Source: a cyanobacterium PCC 7702 (GTDB lineage Bacteria; Cyanobacteriota; Cyanobacteriia; Cyanobacteriales; Nostocaceae). From it: 64,000 nucleotides of DNA. The stretch covers positions 3,656,815 through 3,720,814 of the forward strand of contig KB235926.1 in NCBI GenBank assembly GCA_000332255.1. The letters are read 5' to 3'. The notes beneath the pieces were generated by a model. The model did no database searches. It saw only the letters and a list, made by a program, of their open reading frames with translations, and was not told where the DNA came from. The position numbers and the translations under genes are program-made. This document shows positions 55,096-64,000 of this stretch, in pieces; within the stretch, counting starts at the first letter, position 1, and each line of letters starts with the position of its first letter.

Positions 55096-56058
55096 GCAGT
55101 GAACCGACCTTTGGTCAAAACATCATTTTTTTTTCTGAGACACTTGCGTGCAAACACAGGTAAGAGCGCCGATTCCAGCAATCTGAACTTCAGAGAGTTC
55201 CGTGCTGCGTGCAAAGTGTTTGTCATTGAATCTGGTTCTTTGTTGATTACCCTCACGAACCACAGACACTAGTGGTAAACGAACTTCCCAACAAGTAGGG
55301 CGCTACACGTTCATTTCAGAGTCCTAAATTGTTACGGTTCCCTCATTAGGCTGCTCTGAAAAAGCATGCCTGATGTCGAATTTTACCCTGCTAGGATCGT
55401 GAGAACGCGGATTTTTCAGAAGTTGTGCTTGGATCGCTCTTAGCAGAACTGCCCAAACCTACCGCGTCGGGTAAACTGCAGGTGTTCGATTGCCTAATTT
55501 AGAAGGTACTTCCCGCCATTAGACTCTGAATTTTTAACTAGGAGAAACTGCCGAAAAGCCTGAAAGCTACATATGTAGAATCGGTCACAATCAGGTCAGC
55601 AGCTTATGAAGCTGTGAGGACGAACCATTACTTCATTATTGTAGATTTAGTAAGTACTTCCAGAAAAGATTTCTGGATGTTTAATTGGGTAAATAGTATA
55701 GCATCACTAGTAAGACTACGCAGAAGCAGCGGAAAGTAACAAAAAATTTACTCATCAATTTTGCCGCTACTGTTGGCACGGGCTAATAAAAAACAACTTC
55801 AAAGTAGCACAGCAGCTGAAAGCAATGTGGAGCTTTCGGTGATAGATAGTAAAAAAGACAACAATAAAAGCTAGGAGGCGACTTTCCGCACCCTCAGCAA
55901 GCAAGTGGTTTGGCAAGATAAAGTAAAAGTAGTGTTAATATTCGCTAAACACCCAGACGCTAAAGATAATTTTCCTAAAGTTAAAGATTTCAAACTTCAG
56001 GGTCATGTCCGCTCCCAAGCGTGAAGAATTTAATCGCAGATAGTAATTGGTGGCAATT
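55096..56058. other. 960-base region with broken coding-like frame
   Basis: No intact gene is visible. One plus-strand phase (positions divisible by three) reads protein-like stretches between stops: SEVVLGSLLAELPKPTASGK (about 55416), EKLPKSLKATYVESVTIRSA (55542), then a 60-codon piece to 55737, another ending at 55872 and one ending with FAKHPDAKDNFPKVKDFKLQ before a stop near 56022. It could be a decayed gene, or the promoter/leader of the gene at 56059. Hairpin CCAGAAA-AGA-TTTCTGG lies at 55660-55676. I did not recognise any structural RNA. Confidence 0.4.
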
Positions 56059-56856
56059 ATGATGTTGGCTGAGTTCCAAAGCTTGTATCCTACAGGTAGC
56101 TTAATTTCTGAGTTAGTGCAAATTTACCACGGTAAATATATCGTTCGTGCCAGCGTACAAATTGATGGTGTGACACGTGCTACCGGTATGGCCGCAGCAG
56201 AAACTGTAGAAGCAGCTGAAGACCAAGCAAGAAATAGGGCTTTAATGGTTTTGAAGACCACAGCAGCTCAACCAAAAGACGCGATCGCCGTTTCTCCAAT
56301 TTCCCAAGTACAGTCAAACCGTTCCTTACCTGCAGTTGATGGTCTTGGTCGCGAATCCACCCCTGCTTCCGTCAATTTATTTTCGCAAGCGCAAACAGTT
56401 TCCCTAACCACTCCTAATCCTGTTTCGCCGGAAAAAACTTTGCAGCCAAACTTTCCGGTGACTAACAATATACAACCGCAATGGGAAACTACCCCCGAAC
56501 CTTCCCAACTCCAATCTAGCAACGAACTCGAACCTCAGCCATCACCAGAGATTTCTTCTAGTAAAGTTACCCCATTCCCACAACCAAGTTACAGCCACTC
56601 CTCAGAAGATGGAACAATCTCATCCACAATTACTAAGAAAAAAAAGAAAAGCGAACCTGTAGATCAATCAGATGATATTGCCAAAATCGGTATGGAAATG
56701 GAACGTTTGGGTTGGACAACAGAACAGGGAAGAGATTATTTGATTAAAACCTATGGAAAGCGATCCCGCCATTTGCTTAATGCGGATGAATTGCGCGATT
56801 TTCTTAAATACCTGGAATCCCAACCCACACCCCCGGACCCCATAGCACAATTTTGA
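56059..56856 (+). CDS. conserved hypothetical protein, possible nucleic-acid-binding ends
   Basis: This protein of about 265 residues has an N-terminal alpha/beta part (FQSLYPTGSLISELVQIYHG, KYIVRASVQIDGVTRATGMA, AEDQARNRALMVLKTT) that resembles a short dsRBD/Rad52-type fold, then a Pro/Ser-rich linker (about 85-200) and a basic stretch (TKKKKKSEP). The C-terminal helical part (GMEMERLGWTTEQGRDYLIK, RSRHLLNADELRDFLKYLES) is of a type found at the end of some single-strand annealing proteins. Starts at TTG 56047, ATG 56059 and ATG 56062 are possible. Function is inference only. Confidence 0.7.
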   Translation: MMLAEFQSLYPTGSLISELVQIYHGKYIVRASVQIDGVTRATGMAAAETVEAAEDQARNRALMVLKTTAAQPKDAIAVSPISQVQSNRSLPAVDGLGRESTPASVNLFSQAQTVSLTTPNPVSPEKTLQPNFPVTNNIQPQWETTPEPSQLQSSNELEPQPSPEISSSKVTPFPQPSYSHSSEDGTISSTITKKKKKSEPVDQSDDIAKIGMEMERLGWTTEQGRDYLIKTYGKRSRHLLNADELRDFLKYLESQPTPPDPIAQF

Positions 56857-57124
56857 CCAAAGCAGTAATAAATCTTATGGAATCTTGGAGTTATCTAAGA
56901 TATAATTCAGTAGAGCTCACCCCAAAATTCCCTTTGGGCAGTAATTCTATTAATAAAAACCCTAAGCCATTTACTGACCAAAAATTAACGGCTGGAATTC
57001 CAAAAAAAATTAGAATCCCAGCTAGCAACAAAATTAAGTTCATCTGTGTTTGGAGATTGGAGAGGTTACTATTCAACAGTCAAAATCCAATGGCAACGAT
57101 TGGCTGTTGACTGCTGAATTTCAA

Positions 57125-57730
57125 TTAAACTACTGCTACAGGACGACTACCAGCAGCGTGACGGTCGATTACTTGGTCTATTAAGCCGTATTCCCGAGCT
57201 TCCTGAGGTGACATAAAGAAGTCTCGTTCGGTGTCTTCAGCAATTTTTTCTAAGGGCTGACCGGTATGTTCGGCTAAATACTCGTTTAGCCGTCGCTTGT
57301 GATAAAGAATCTCACGAGCTTGAATTTCAATATCAGTGGCTTGTCCTCTTGCACCGCCAAGGGGTTGATGAATCATAATCCGAGAATGGGGAAGACTCAT
57401 CCGCTTACCCTTTGTACCGGCGCTAAGGAGAAAAGCACCCATACTCGCAGCTAATCCAGTACAGATGGTACACACATCCGGGCGGATATGCTTCATCGTA
57501 TCAAAAATGCCCATGCCTGCCGTCACCGAACCACCGGGAGAATTGATATACATGTAAATGTCCTTCTCCGCATCTTCGGCGTCCAAAAACAGTAGTTGAG
57601 CAACAACCAAGTTTGCTACGTTGTCATCAATCGGTTGTCCTAAGAAGATAATACGCTCGCGCATCAAGCGCGAGTAAATATCAAAGGCGCGTTCGCCACG
57701 ACCCGATTGTTCAATAACGATAGGAATCAT
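57125..57730 (-). CDS. clpP: ATP-dependent Clp protease proteolytic subunit
   Basis: This 201-residue serine protease has the catalytic serine in [12 protein letters not shown] (about 101), the histidine in [11 protein letters not shown] (about 126) and the aspartate in GLIDQVIDR (about 177). [17 protein letters not shown] and [16 protein letters not shown] complete the signature. It forms the ClpP ring working with ClpC or ClpX. Cyanobacteria carry several clpP paralogs; which one this is cannot be said. The minus-strand frame upstream (57727-58023) is not convincing. Confidence 0.96.
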   Translation of the reverse strand: MIPIVIEQSGRGERAFDIYSRLMRERIIFLGQPIDDNVANLVVAQLLFLDAEDAEKDIYMYINSPGGSVTAGMGIFDTMKHIRPDVCTICTGLAASMGAFLLSAGTKGKRMSLPHSRIMIHQPLGGARGQATDIEIQAREILYHKRRLNEYLAEHTGQPLEKIAEDTERDFFMSPQEAREYGLIDQVIDRHAAGSRPVAVV

Positions 57731-58002
57731 GCAGCTTGCTTGTAACGAATGTATATATATTTTATCGATGACAAAGGCTGATTGTTTTGTGCAGCAACTA
57801 CAATGAACCGCTCCATCCTTAATGTTTTCTCAACAACTGACCGGAACAATTTTGTTGTTTGTTGGTCAAACCAAACTAGATTACTGCTAGCGACAGAAAA
57901 AATGTCGTCTCCCCAGCTGGATCGAGCAACAAGAGTATCAGGTGTGTTCCCAAAAAAAATCCATCTCCAACTTAAAAACGTCCACCATAAGAGGAGACTG
58001 CC

Positions 58003-58161
58003 ATGCCAGAAAAATTTGTACAAGCTGCAATCATAACCTTTTTACTTCAGCTCATCTTCGGGCTGAGTTCCAATACAACTACTGTTCATACTAAGGCAGC
58101 AGCACCCTCCAGCGAAGCATCGGGACCAGTGGCAAGTTCAATGTTCAGTTTTTTAGAATAA
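58003..58161 (+). CDS. small secreted or membrane peptide (52 aa)
   Basis: This frame encodes 52 residues starting MPEKFVQAAIITFLLQLIFG. The hydrophobic N-terminal helix (about residues 7-23) suggests a membrane anchor or signal peptide, followed by a Ser/Thr/Ala-rich tail. A strong ribosome site GAGGAG lies 6 bases before the ATG, and an excellent terminator follows at 58264-58305. Together these make a real single gene likely. It overlaps weak frames in other phases. Function unknown. Confidence 0.65.
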   Translation: MPEKFVQAAIITFLLQLIFGLSSNTTTVHTKAAAPSSEASGPVASSMFSFLE

Positions 58162-58263
58162 GAAAGTTTCCTTTCTCCACAGACCTAGTGCAAGCATTGC
58201 AAACATTTTTCATATGTTCTCCGAATCTAAACAAATTGTAAATACCGACAACTTGATAAAATA

Positions 58264-58305
58264 AACCTGCCTGTTTTGCCAGCAAATCCTTTTCCCAGGC
58301 AGGTT
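58264..58305 (+). terminator. intrinsic terminator after the 52-aa gene
   Basis: AACCTGCCTG (58264-58273) and CAGGCAGGTT (58296-58305) form a perfect 10-bp stem followed by TTATTTTTG on the plus strand. Confidence 0.88.
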
Positions 58306-58405
58306 TTATTTTTGTCACACAATTTCATTAATCTTAAGTTTTTTAGCGGGAAGGTAAAAAGAAAACGTTAGACTGACAATCGTAGCTAAACACTTGCCTT
58401 CGATC

Positions 58406-60472
58406 ATGACTAATCGCCTTGCTACAGCTCAAAGTCTCTACCTGCGCAAGCACGCCGAAAATCCTATTGATTGGTGGCCTTGGTGCGAGGAAGCGCTTGC
58501 GACTGCAAAAGCCGAAAATAAACCGATTTTTCTTTCGATTGGCTACTCTAGCTGTCACTGGTGTACTGTCATGGAAAAAGAGGCGTTCTCCGATACTGCT
58601 GTTGCTGAGTATATGAACGCCAATTTTATTGCCATTAAAGTAGATAAAGAAGAAAGGCCAGACCTTGACAGTATTTACATGCAGGCGTTGCAGATGATGA
58701 GCGGTCAAGGAGGTTGGCCTTTGAATGTTTTTCTGTCTCCAGAAGATTTGGTACCGTTTTATGCTGGTACGTATTTTCCCCTAGAACCACGCTACGGTCG
58801 CCCGGGTTTTTTGCAATTATTGCAAGCGATTCGCCGCTATTACGATACAGAAAAAGAAGATTTGCGTGCTCGCAAACAAGTAATTTTAGAGTCGCTGCTG
58901 AGCTCGGCGGCGTTGCCATTTCAGAGTACAACACAAAATCAAGACCGGGAGTTACTACAGCGAGGATGGGAGACAAGTGTGGGAATTATTACTCCCAACC
59001 AATACGGTAACAGCTTCCCCATGATTCCCTATGCGGAATTAGCTCTGCGGGGAACGCGGTTTAACTGGTCATCGAAGCATGACAGCAAGCAAGTTTGTCT
59101 GCAGCGAGGACTAAATTTGGTCTTGGGAGGTATTTACGATCATGTCGGTGGTGGGTTTCACCGCTATACCGTCGATCCTGGTTGGGGCGTACCTCACTTT
59201 GAAAAAATGCTCTACGATAATGGTTTGATTGTAGAGTACCTGGCAAATCTTTGCAGTGCAGGAGGAGTGCAAGAACCAGCCATAGAACGAGCGATCGCGG
59301 GTACGGTGCAGTGGCTAAAGCGAGAAATGACCGCAGCAGCAGGTTACTTTTATGCTGCTCAAGATGCTGATAGTTTTACTCACCCCAGCACCACAGGAGA
59401 ATCAGAACCAAAGGAGGGAGCATTCTACCTTTGGAGTTATGACCAACTGCAGCAACTGCTAAGCTCAGAAGAACTAACGCAATTGCAACAAGCGTTTCGA
59501 ATTAGCGCTAGCGGGAACTTTGAAGGTAAAAACGTTTTGCAAAGGCGCCACCCGGGAAAATTAAGCGAAATACAAGAAACTGCACTAGAGAAATTGTTTG
59601 TAGCTCGTTACGGTGCAACTAGGGAATCCTTAGAGGCCTTTCCACCCGCTCGCAACAACCAAGAAGCAAAAAGCGGAAACTGGTCTGGTCGAATTCCACC
59701 GGTAACCGACACCAAGATGATCGTCGCCTGGAATAGTTTGATGATTTCGGGTTTAGCAAGAGCACACTCAGTATTTCGACAACCGCAGTACTTACAACTA
59801 GCAACAGATGCGGCTAACTTTATCTGGAACAATCAATTTGTCAACGGGCGGTTTCATCGTCTCAATTATGAAGGTCAAGCAACCGTACTAGCTCAATCTG
59901 AAGATTACGCCTTTTTCATTAAAGCATTACTAGATTTACATGCTTGCTGTCCGCAACCAAACAAATGGTTGGAAAGAGCACTCGCCGTGCAAAAAGAATT
60001 TGACGAATATTTTTGGAGTGAGGAAGGTGGCTATTACAATACAGCAAAAGATACTACTCAAGATTTAATTGTGCGCGAGCGCAGTTATGCCGATAATGCT
60101 ACACCGTCTGCCAATGGAGTAGCGATCGCCAATTTAGTTCGTCTTGCCTTGCTGACCGATAATTTGCAATATTTAAAATTAGCCGAGCAGGCTTTGCAGG
60201 TATTTCGCCCTGCAATGCAGCACGCTCCCCAAGCTTGTCCGAGTTTGTTTGCAGCTTTAGACTGGTACCTTAACTGTACCTTGATCCGCACCCGCAGCGA
60301 ACAGATCGGTTTGCTGGCTTCTCAGTACCTTCCAACTACTGTATTTATAGTAGAATCGAATTTGCCAGAAGGTAGTGCGGGGTTGGTTTGCCAAGGTTTC
60401 AAATGCCTGCCAGCTGCAGAAAGCTTAGAAAAATTATTGCAACAGGTACAGCAAAGTCAAATCAGAGGATAA
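58406..60472 (+). CDS. DUF255 thioredoxin-fold / six-hairpin glycosidase-like protein (YyaL family)
   Basis: This 688-residue protein starts with [20 protein letters not shown] and has a thioredoxin-like domain with CHWC in [18 protein letters not shown] (about residues 48-65) and [20 protein letters not shown]. The remaining part (about 200-688) has an alpha/alpha-barrel character ([30 protein letters not shown]). Members are known as SPATA20/YyaL. Catalytic activity is not established. The ATG at 58406 is preferred over the TTG at 58394. mobA follows 18 bases later in the same direction. Confidence 0.93.
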   Translation: MTNRLATAQSLYLRKHAENPIDWWPWCEEALATAKAENKPIFLSIGYSSCHWCTVMEKEAFSDTAVAEYMNANFIAIKVDKEERPDLDSIYMQALQMMSGQGGWPLNVFLSPEDLVPFYAGTYFPLEPRYGRPGFLQLLQAIRRYYDTEKEDLRARKQVILESLLSSAALPFQSTTQNQDRELLQRGWETSVGIITPNQYGNSFPMIPYAELALRGTRFNWSSKHDSKQVCLQRGLNLVLGGIYDHVGGGFHRYTVDPGWGVPHFEKMLYDNGLIVEYLANLCSAGGVQEPAIERAIAGTVQWLKREMTAAAGYFYAAQDADSFTHPSTTGESEPKEGAFYLWSYDQLQQLLSSEELTQLQQAFRISASGNFEGKNVLQRRHPGKLSEIQETALEKLFVARYGATRESLEAFPPARNNQEAKSGNWSGRIPPVTDTKMIVAWNSLMISGLARAHSVFRQPQYLQLATDAANFIWNNQFVNGRFHRLNYEGQATVLAQSEDYAFFIKALLDLHACCPQPNKWLERALAVQKEFDEYFWSEEGGYYNTAKDTTQDLIVRERSYADNATPSANGVAIANLVRLALLTDNLQYLKLAEQALQVFRPAMQHAPQACPSLFAALDWYLNCTLIRTRSEQIGLLASQYLPTTVFIVESNLPEGSAGLVCQGFKCLPAAESLEKLLQQVQQSQIRG

Positions 60473-60490
60473 AACAGCAACCACCAGTCA

Positions 60491-61114
60491 ATGATGAATG
60501 ACAAAAGTAAATTAACTGCTATTATCCTTGCAGGTGGTAAAAGTACTCGCATGGGTAGCGATAAAGCCTTGATTGCTGTTCGAGGCGTACCGATGTTGCT
60601 GTTAGTTTATCGCATTGCTGAAGCTTGCGCAAAAAAAGTCTGTGTAGTCACTCCCTGGAAAGAACGCTACCAACACTTGCTACCCCCAAACACCCAGTTT
60701 GTTGAGGAAGTTCCTTTACCGGGAGAAAGGGGTAACGAACCCAAAACTCACGGTCCGTTGATAGGATTTGCTCAAGCACTAGCGCAGGTGGATACAGATT
60801 GGGTGCTGCTGTTAGCTTGCGATTTACCTAATCTTCGGGCAGACATTTTACAGCAATGGGCGGCAAAACTTGACAGCGTACCCCCCCAAGCTATTGCAGC
60901 TTTGGTTCAAAAAGACAACAGGTGGGAACCGCTGTGTGGCTTTTATCGACGTTGCTGTTTGCCAGAATTAAATAAATACATCGAGCAACAAGGGCGATCG
61001 TTTCAGGAATGGTTAAAACTACATCCGGTGCACGTACTACCTTTGTCGGATCCGCAAATGCTATTCAATCTTAATAGCTATCAAGACGACTGGCGATCGC
61101 AGTTAAATAACTAA
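60491..61114 (+). CDS. mobA: molybdenum cofactor guanylyltransferase
   Basis: This 207-residue enzyme attaches GMP to molybdopterin. The nucleotide motif AIILAGGKSTRMGSDKALI is at the start, DWVLLLACDLPNLRADIL contains the metal-binding aspartate, and WEPLCGFYRRCCLPEL follows. It likely serves nitrate reductase. It may be co-transcribed with the DUF255 gene. Confidence 0.93.
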   Translation: MMNDKSKLTAIILAGGKSTRMGSDKALIAVRGVPMLLLVYRIAEACAKKVCVVTPWKERYQHLLPPNTQFVEEVPLPGERGNEPKTHGPLIGFAQALAQVDTDWVLLLACDLPNLRADILQQWAAKLDSVPPQAIAALVQKDNRWEPLCGFYRRCCLPELNKYIEQQGRSFQEWLKLHPVHVLPLSDPQMLFNLNSYQDDWRSQLNN

Positions 61115-61307
61115 GTGATGCTGTTTCTCCAAAAATTAGCAACAGAAATTTTTACCAAAACTATGCAGCGTCACTTTCACTGTTGACCGATTTCAGATTA
61201 CAATAAAAAGTCCCCACCAGCAATGAAATGCGACAATACTGACGCTGCAGCCATTGCCAAGGGTTGCCTTCACCAAAAAACAAGCCTCCTAGCCTTTGTC
61301 GGCGAAG

Positions 61308-61826
61308 ATGAAACACACTCTTTCAGTACTTGTAGAAGATGAAGCGGGTGTTCTTTCCCGTATCTCTGGTTTATTTGCTCGTCGTGGTTTCAACATTGAA
61401 AGCCTGGCTGTTGGTCCGGCGGAGCAGCCAGGAATTTCCCGGATTACAATGGTTGTACCTGGTGACGATCGCGTCATCGAACAACTCACCAAGCAACTGT
61501 ATAAATTGATCAATGTTCTCAAAGTACAGGATCTCACCGAGATTCCCTGTGTAGAACGAGAATTAATGTTGCTGAAAGTAAATGCTACCAGTACCACTCG
61601 CTCGGAAATAGTGGAGCTGGCGCAAATTTTTCGAGCGCGAGTTGTAGACGTCGCAGAAGATTCCCTCACCCTAGAAGTTGTCGGCGATCCCGGGAAAATG
61701 GTGGCGATCGTGCAAGTACTGCAAAAATTTGGTTTAAGAGAAATAGCCCGCACTGGTAAAATTGCCTTAACTCGCGAGTCGGGAGTCAATACCGAGTTGT
61801 TGAAATCTCTGCAAGCAAAAGTTTAG
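61308..61826 (+). CDS. ilvN: acetolactate synthase small (regulatory) subunit
   Basis: This 172-residue protein has an ACT domain ([40 protein letters not shown]) and the second conserved block ([20 protein letters not shown]). It confers valine feedback inhibition on the large subunit in branched-chain amino acid synthesis. The ATG at 61308 is preferred over an upstream TTG at 61296. Confidence 0.96.
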   Translation: MKHTLSVLVEDEAGVLSRISGLFARRGFNIESLAVGPAEQPGISRITMVVPGDDRVIEQLTKQLYKLINVLKVQDLTEIPCVERELMLLKVNATSTTRSEIVELAQIFRARVVDVAEDSLTLEVVGDPGKMVAIVQVLQKFGLREIARTGKIALTRESGVNTELLKSLQAKV

Positions 61827-61853
61827 TTGTTTCGAGCGCCTTTAGGGTTCGCA

Positions 61854-63998
61854 TTACTTTAAATAAATCAACAGATTCAATCCTGGAATAGTGCGGGAAA
61901 GAGTCCATAAAGCTAGGGTAATATAAAGTACACCCAAACTCCATTGATACCATGCTAGGGTGGTGATAATACCGGGAAGGTGACGATCCCGAAGGCGAAT
62001 GTCATTAAATCCAATTTTCAGGAGGTTGTTGAGGCTAAAATCGTAGTAATTTAGCCAATTCCAACGCCGGTCCCACAAAAGTGGCAAATAGCGATCTCGA
62101 AACATTGGAAATCTGGGAATAACTGGCAAGCGTCCCAGCAGCAACCTCAACTGCCGCATGCTACCATCTTCTGTAAAGTAAGAAACATCCATCAAGTCAT
62201 GGTAGCGGCCCTTTTGGTACAGTCGAAATAACAAAACAGCCGGTACGGGGACGATAATAATGACAAGACAACCCAGCGTCAGCCAAGGTTGCTCGGCGCT
62301 GTGAAAAATGGCAAACACTCCCAAAAACGTTAACAAGCTAAAACTAGCTGCGATGCACGCACTTTCAGAGATGGGAGGAACGACGGGTAGCGGATGAAAA
62401 CGCCGAAAACGATCGACTAGCCAAAAGAGCATGCCAAAAAAGGCGATCGCGATCGACCCAATTCCCAAAACCAAGCAAAAATTAGTACCGTATCCGGAAA
62501 GCAGTAGTAATAAATTTAAAGTTAGCCAATTCCATGCTTGTAGCAACCATCTTCCCAAACTAAAAGGTTCGCCAACAACAACACGAGAACTAAGTTGGGT
62601 ATAGGTTTCTAAATCTATGTCCAGCAGCGTTAGTAGCTCGCTGGAATTGCGGAACGGTCGTACTGCTCGACGACGGGCGATCGCTTCTGTTTGCGTCGGG
62701 GAAAAACCAAGTTCGAGCAGGCGTTTTTTAGAAGCGTTGTTGATATTTGCACCTACCAAAAGGTGACTTAACTGTGCCAATTGCAATCGCTGTTTTGTAT
62801 ACTCTAGTTGGTTGGCATCGGCGATTTGCTGTAACTGACGGAAATTTTGTTCCAAATTTCGCAAAACGTTTTGATTACCTTGCAATGCAGATACTAGCAG
62901 TTTTTTGCCAATTTCGCCGGGGTTGCCTAAAATTTTAGCCTGATTGGAATTAAAAGCAACTCCAGAGACATCTAAATAAGCTTGTTGGCTGAATTCAGCA
63001 TCGCTGAAATCTGCTTGATTGAGAATGCTAGCGCTTTGCAAATTAACAGGTTGATGGAACTGTGCTTCCCGGAAAGTCACAGTTTGTTCAAAGATTGCTT
63101 CTATCAAGGATAACAATCCATCAAAAATACTCTTGGTAAACTGGACAGAACTAGCAAAGCGCGCACCAGAAAAATCTGCGTTTTTTTGCCACCAGACGCG
63201 CTGGAATTTTGCTATTTGCTGAAAATTTATTTGATTAAAACTAGCAGTATCCGTAAAAATACTGTTTTGAAAATCAACACTTTCTTGAAATTGGCTTTGC
63301 CTAAAATTGCTTTTATCAAAAAAGATACTTCCTTGCCATTGACTTTGCTGCCGAAAAGTTGCATTAGCAAAACTCGCAGTACGACTAAATCGCGTTTCTG
63401 TCCAATCGGATTGTTGCTGAAAAATAGCACCTTCAGCATTGACAGGTTGAAGAAAAAAGGTGTTGGTGAATTTTACCGTACCTGTAAAAGAAGTATGTTC
63501 TAAAAATAAAGAACCGCGGAAAACACTGATATCGCTGGATGCAGTTGCTGAAGTTGCCAAAAGGGAGCGACAATCCTTAGAGATGGAAAAGCCAAAAGCA
63601 AAGGACTGCAAGCAAACTACCCGCAGACGTTCGAGCTGCTCTTTTTCAGTAACGGTAAATATGGGTGCGATCGCCTGAGCGTACAGGGGAGTTCTCAGAC
63701 CCAAATCGCTACCGATAAAATCTCCTTGAATCAGAGAATAGCTCAAATCTAAACCCAAAGGTTTGGAACCAGTTTTTTGCAGTTCTTTACGCAGCATCTG
63801 ATAAAAAGCATCGCCAAAAGCAGCATTTTCTGGGCGCAAATCTATCACCATCTGCCGCAAATCCACAATCAAATTGCCTTCGCGTCGGGTAGGCGTGCGC
63901 AATCGTTCTTGCAACAATTCTACAGTTAAGGGCATGCGTTCTGGTTGTGCTGCCAGACCCCAAGCAGGTAGAACAAAGAAGATGGAAAAAAAGGCCAT
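61854..63998 (-). CDS. pentapeptide-repeat / helix-hairpin-helix membrane protein (start uncertain, near window edge)
   Basis: At least 714 residues are visible; the first methionine lies 2 bases from the window end, so the true start may be beyond it. The N-terminal AFFSIFFVLPAWGLAAQ looks like the hydrophobic part of a signal peptide lacking its basic start. About residues 150-350 contain degenerate A(D/N)F-type pentapeptide repeats (ANFRQSQFQESVDFQNSIFT-like). A helix-hairpin-helix region follows (KKRLLELGFSPTQTEAIARR), then four to five membrane helices. Function unknown; membrane topology suggests a large extracytoplasmic repeat domain. Confidence 0.82.
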   Translation of the reverse strand: MAFFSIFFVLPAWGLAAQPERMPLTVELLQERLRTPTRREGNLIVDLRQMVIDLRPENAAFGDAFYQMLRKELQKTGSKPLGLDLSYSLIQGDFIGSDLGLRTPLYAQAIAPIFTVTEKEQLERLRVVCLQSFAFGFSISKDCRSLLATSATASSDISVFRGSLFLEHTSFTGTVKFTNTFFLQPVNAEGAIFQQQSDWTETRFSRTASFANATFRQQSQWQGSIFFDKSNFRQSQFQESVDFQNSIFTDTASFNQINFQQIAKFQRVWWQKNADFSGARFASSVQFTKSIFDGLLSLIEAIFEQTVTFREAQFHQPVNLQSASILNQADFSDAEFSQQAYLDVSGVAFNSNQAKILGNPGEIGKKLLVSALQGNQNVLRNLEQNFRQLQQIADANQLEYTKQRLQLAQLSHLLVGANINNASKKRLLELGFSPTQTEAIARRRAVRPFRNSSELLTLLDIDLETYTQLSSRVVVGEPFSLGRWLLQAWNWLTLNLLLLLSGYGTNFCLVLGIGSIAIAFFGMLFWLVDRFRRFHPLPVVPPISESACIAASFSLLTFLGVFAIFHSAEQPWLTLGCLVIIIVPVPAVLLFRLYQKGRYHDLMDVSYFTEDGSMRQLRLLLGRLPVIPRFPMFRDRYLPLLWDRRWNWLNYYDFSLNNLLKIGFNDIRLRDRHLPGIITTLAWYQWSLGVLYITLALWTLSRTIPGLNLLIYLK

Positions 63999-64000
63999 GC

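Noticed and set aside
57727-58023. 98-codon minus-strand frame before clpP
   Set aside because: No ribosome-binding site or domain; the sequence is Trp/Phe-rich and unusual, and the plus-strand 52-aa gene overlaps its start with much better signals.
1-64000. Frequent GCGATCGC octamers as a new repeat
   Set aside because: These are HIP1 sites, a well-known over-represented palindrome of cyanobacterial genomes.

Overview
The window is a piece of a cyanobacterial chromosome. It carries photosystem II genes (psbH, psbN, psbI), cytochrome b6f genes (petB, petD), the D1-processing protease gene ctpA, a CYP110-type cytochrome P450, cyanobacterial serine/threonine kinases and many HIP1-type GCGATCGC sites. 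The gene mix (CYP110, GH38 mannosidase, several kinases, STAND NTPase) suggests a larger-genome, probably filamentous cyanobacterium; that placement is inference. No insertion sequence, CRISPR array, prophage or plasmid module was seen, and most genes are core housekeeping genes.

Layout. 1-12 kb: the end of a phosphoketolase-like enzyme (runs off the left edge), P450, anti-sigma-type ATPase, petB-petD divergent from ctpA, a metallo-beta-lactamase-fold protein with a degenerate metal site, an EGY-like site-2 protease, acylphosphatase and an Orn/Lys/Arg decarboxylase. 12-18 kb: ychF, a PadR regulator with a candidate operator, small conserved proteins, rsmI, rpsU, pth and tatA. 18-34 kb: psbH/psbN divergent pair, GH38 alpha-mannosidase, a conserved unknown, a DUF3769 LptD-like outer-membrane protein, psbI (too short for a usual ORF cutoff), a hexapeptide acyltransferase, alpha-glucan phosphorylase, DUF429, a secreted repeat protein and an orphan histidine kinase.

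35-40 kb is the most plastic part: two intact paralogous Ser/Thr kinases in tandem, the first with six copies of a 66-bp repeat, followed by a decayed third kinase and an antisense gene fragment. 40-44 kb is the classic secE-nusG-rplK-rplA-rplJ-rplL cluster with an L10 leader, preceded by tRNA-Trp and rplS. 44-52 kb: glycosyltransferase, DUF3153 lipoprotein, TPR protein, argB, aroK, and an HTH + NB-ARC STAND NTPase split by a one-base frameshift in a T7 run, with two perfect palindromes upstream. 52-64 kb: LapA-domain protein, ubiX, an RNase R-type exonuclease, a ~950-base stretch with coding-like but broken frames, a conserved unknown that may bind nucleic acid, clpP, a 52-aa peptide gene with its own ribosome-binding site and terminator, a DUF255 thioredoxin-fold protein, mobA, ilvN, and a pentapeptide/helix-hairpin-helix membrane protein running to the right edge.

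No clearly new multigene system is evident. The best leads are the split STAND NTPase locus, the kinase array with its expanding linker repeat, the degenerate MBL protein and several small overlooked genes. All family names come from motif recognition by eye, without database searches.
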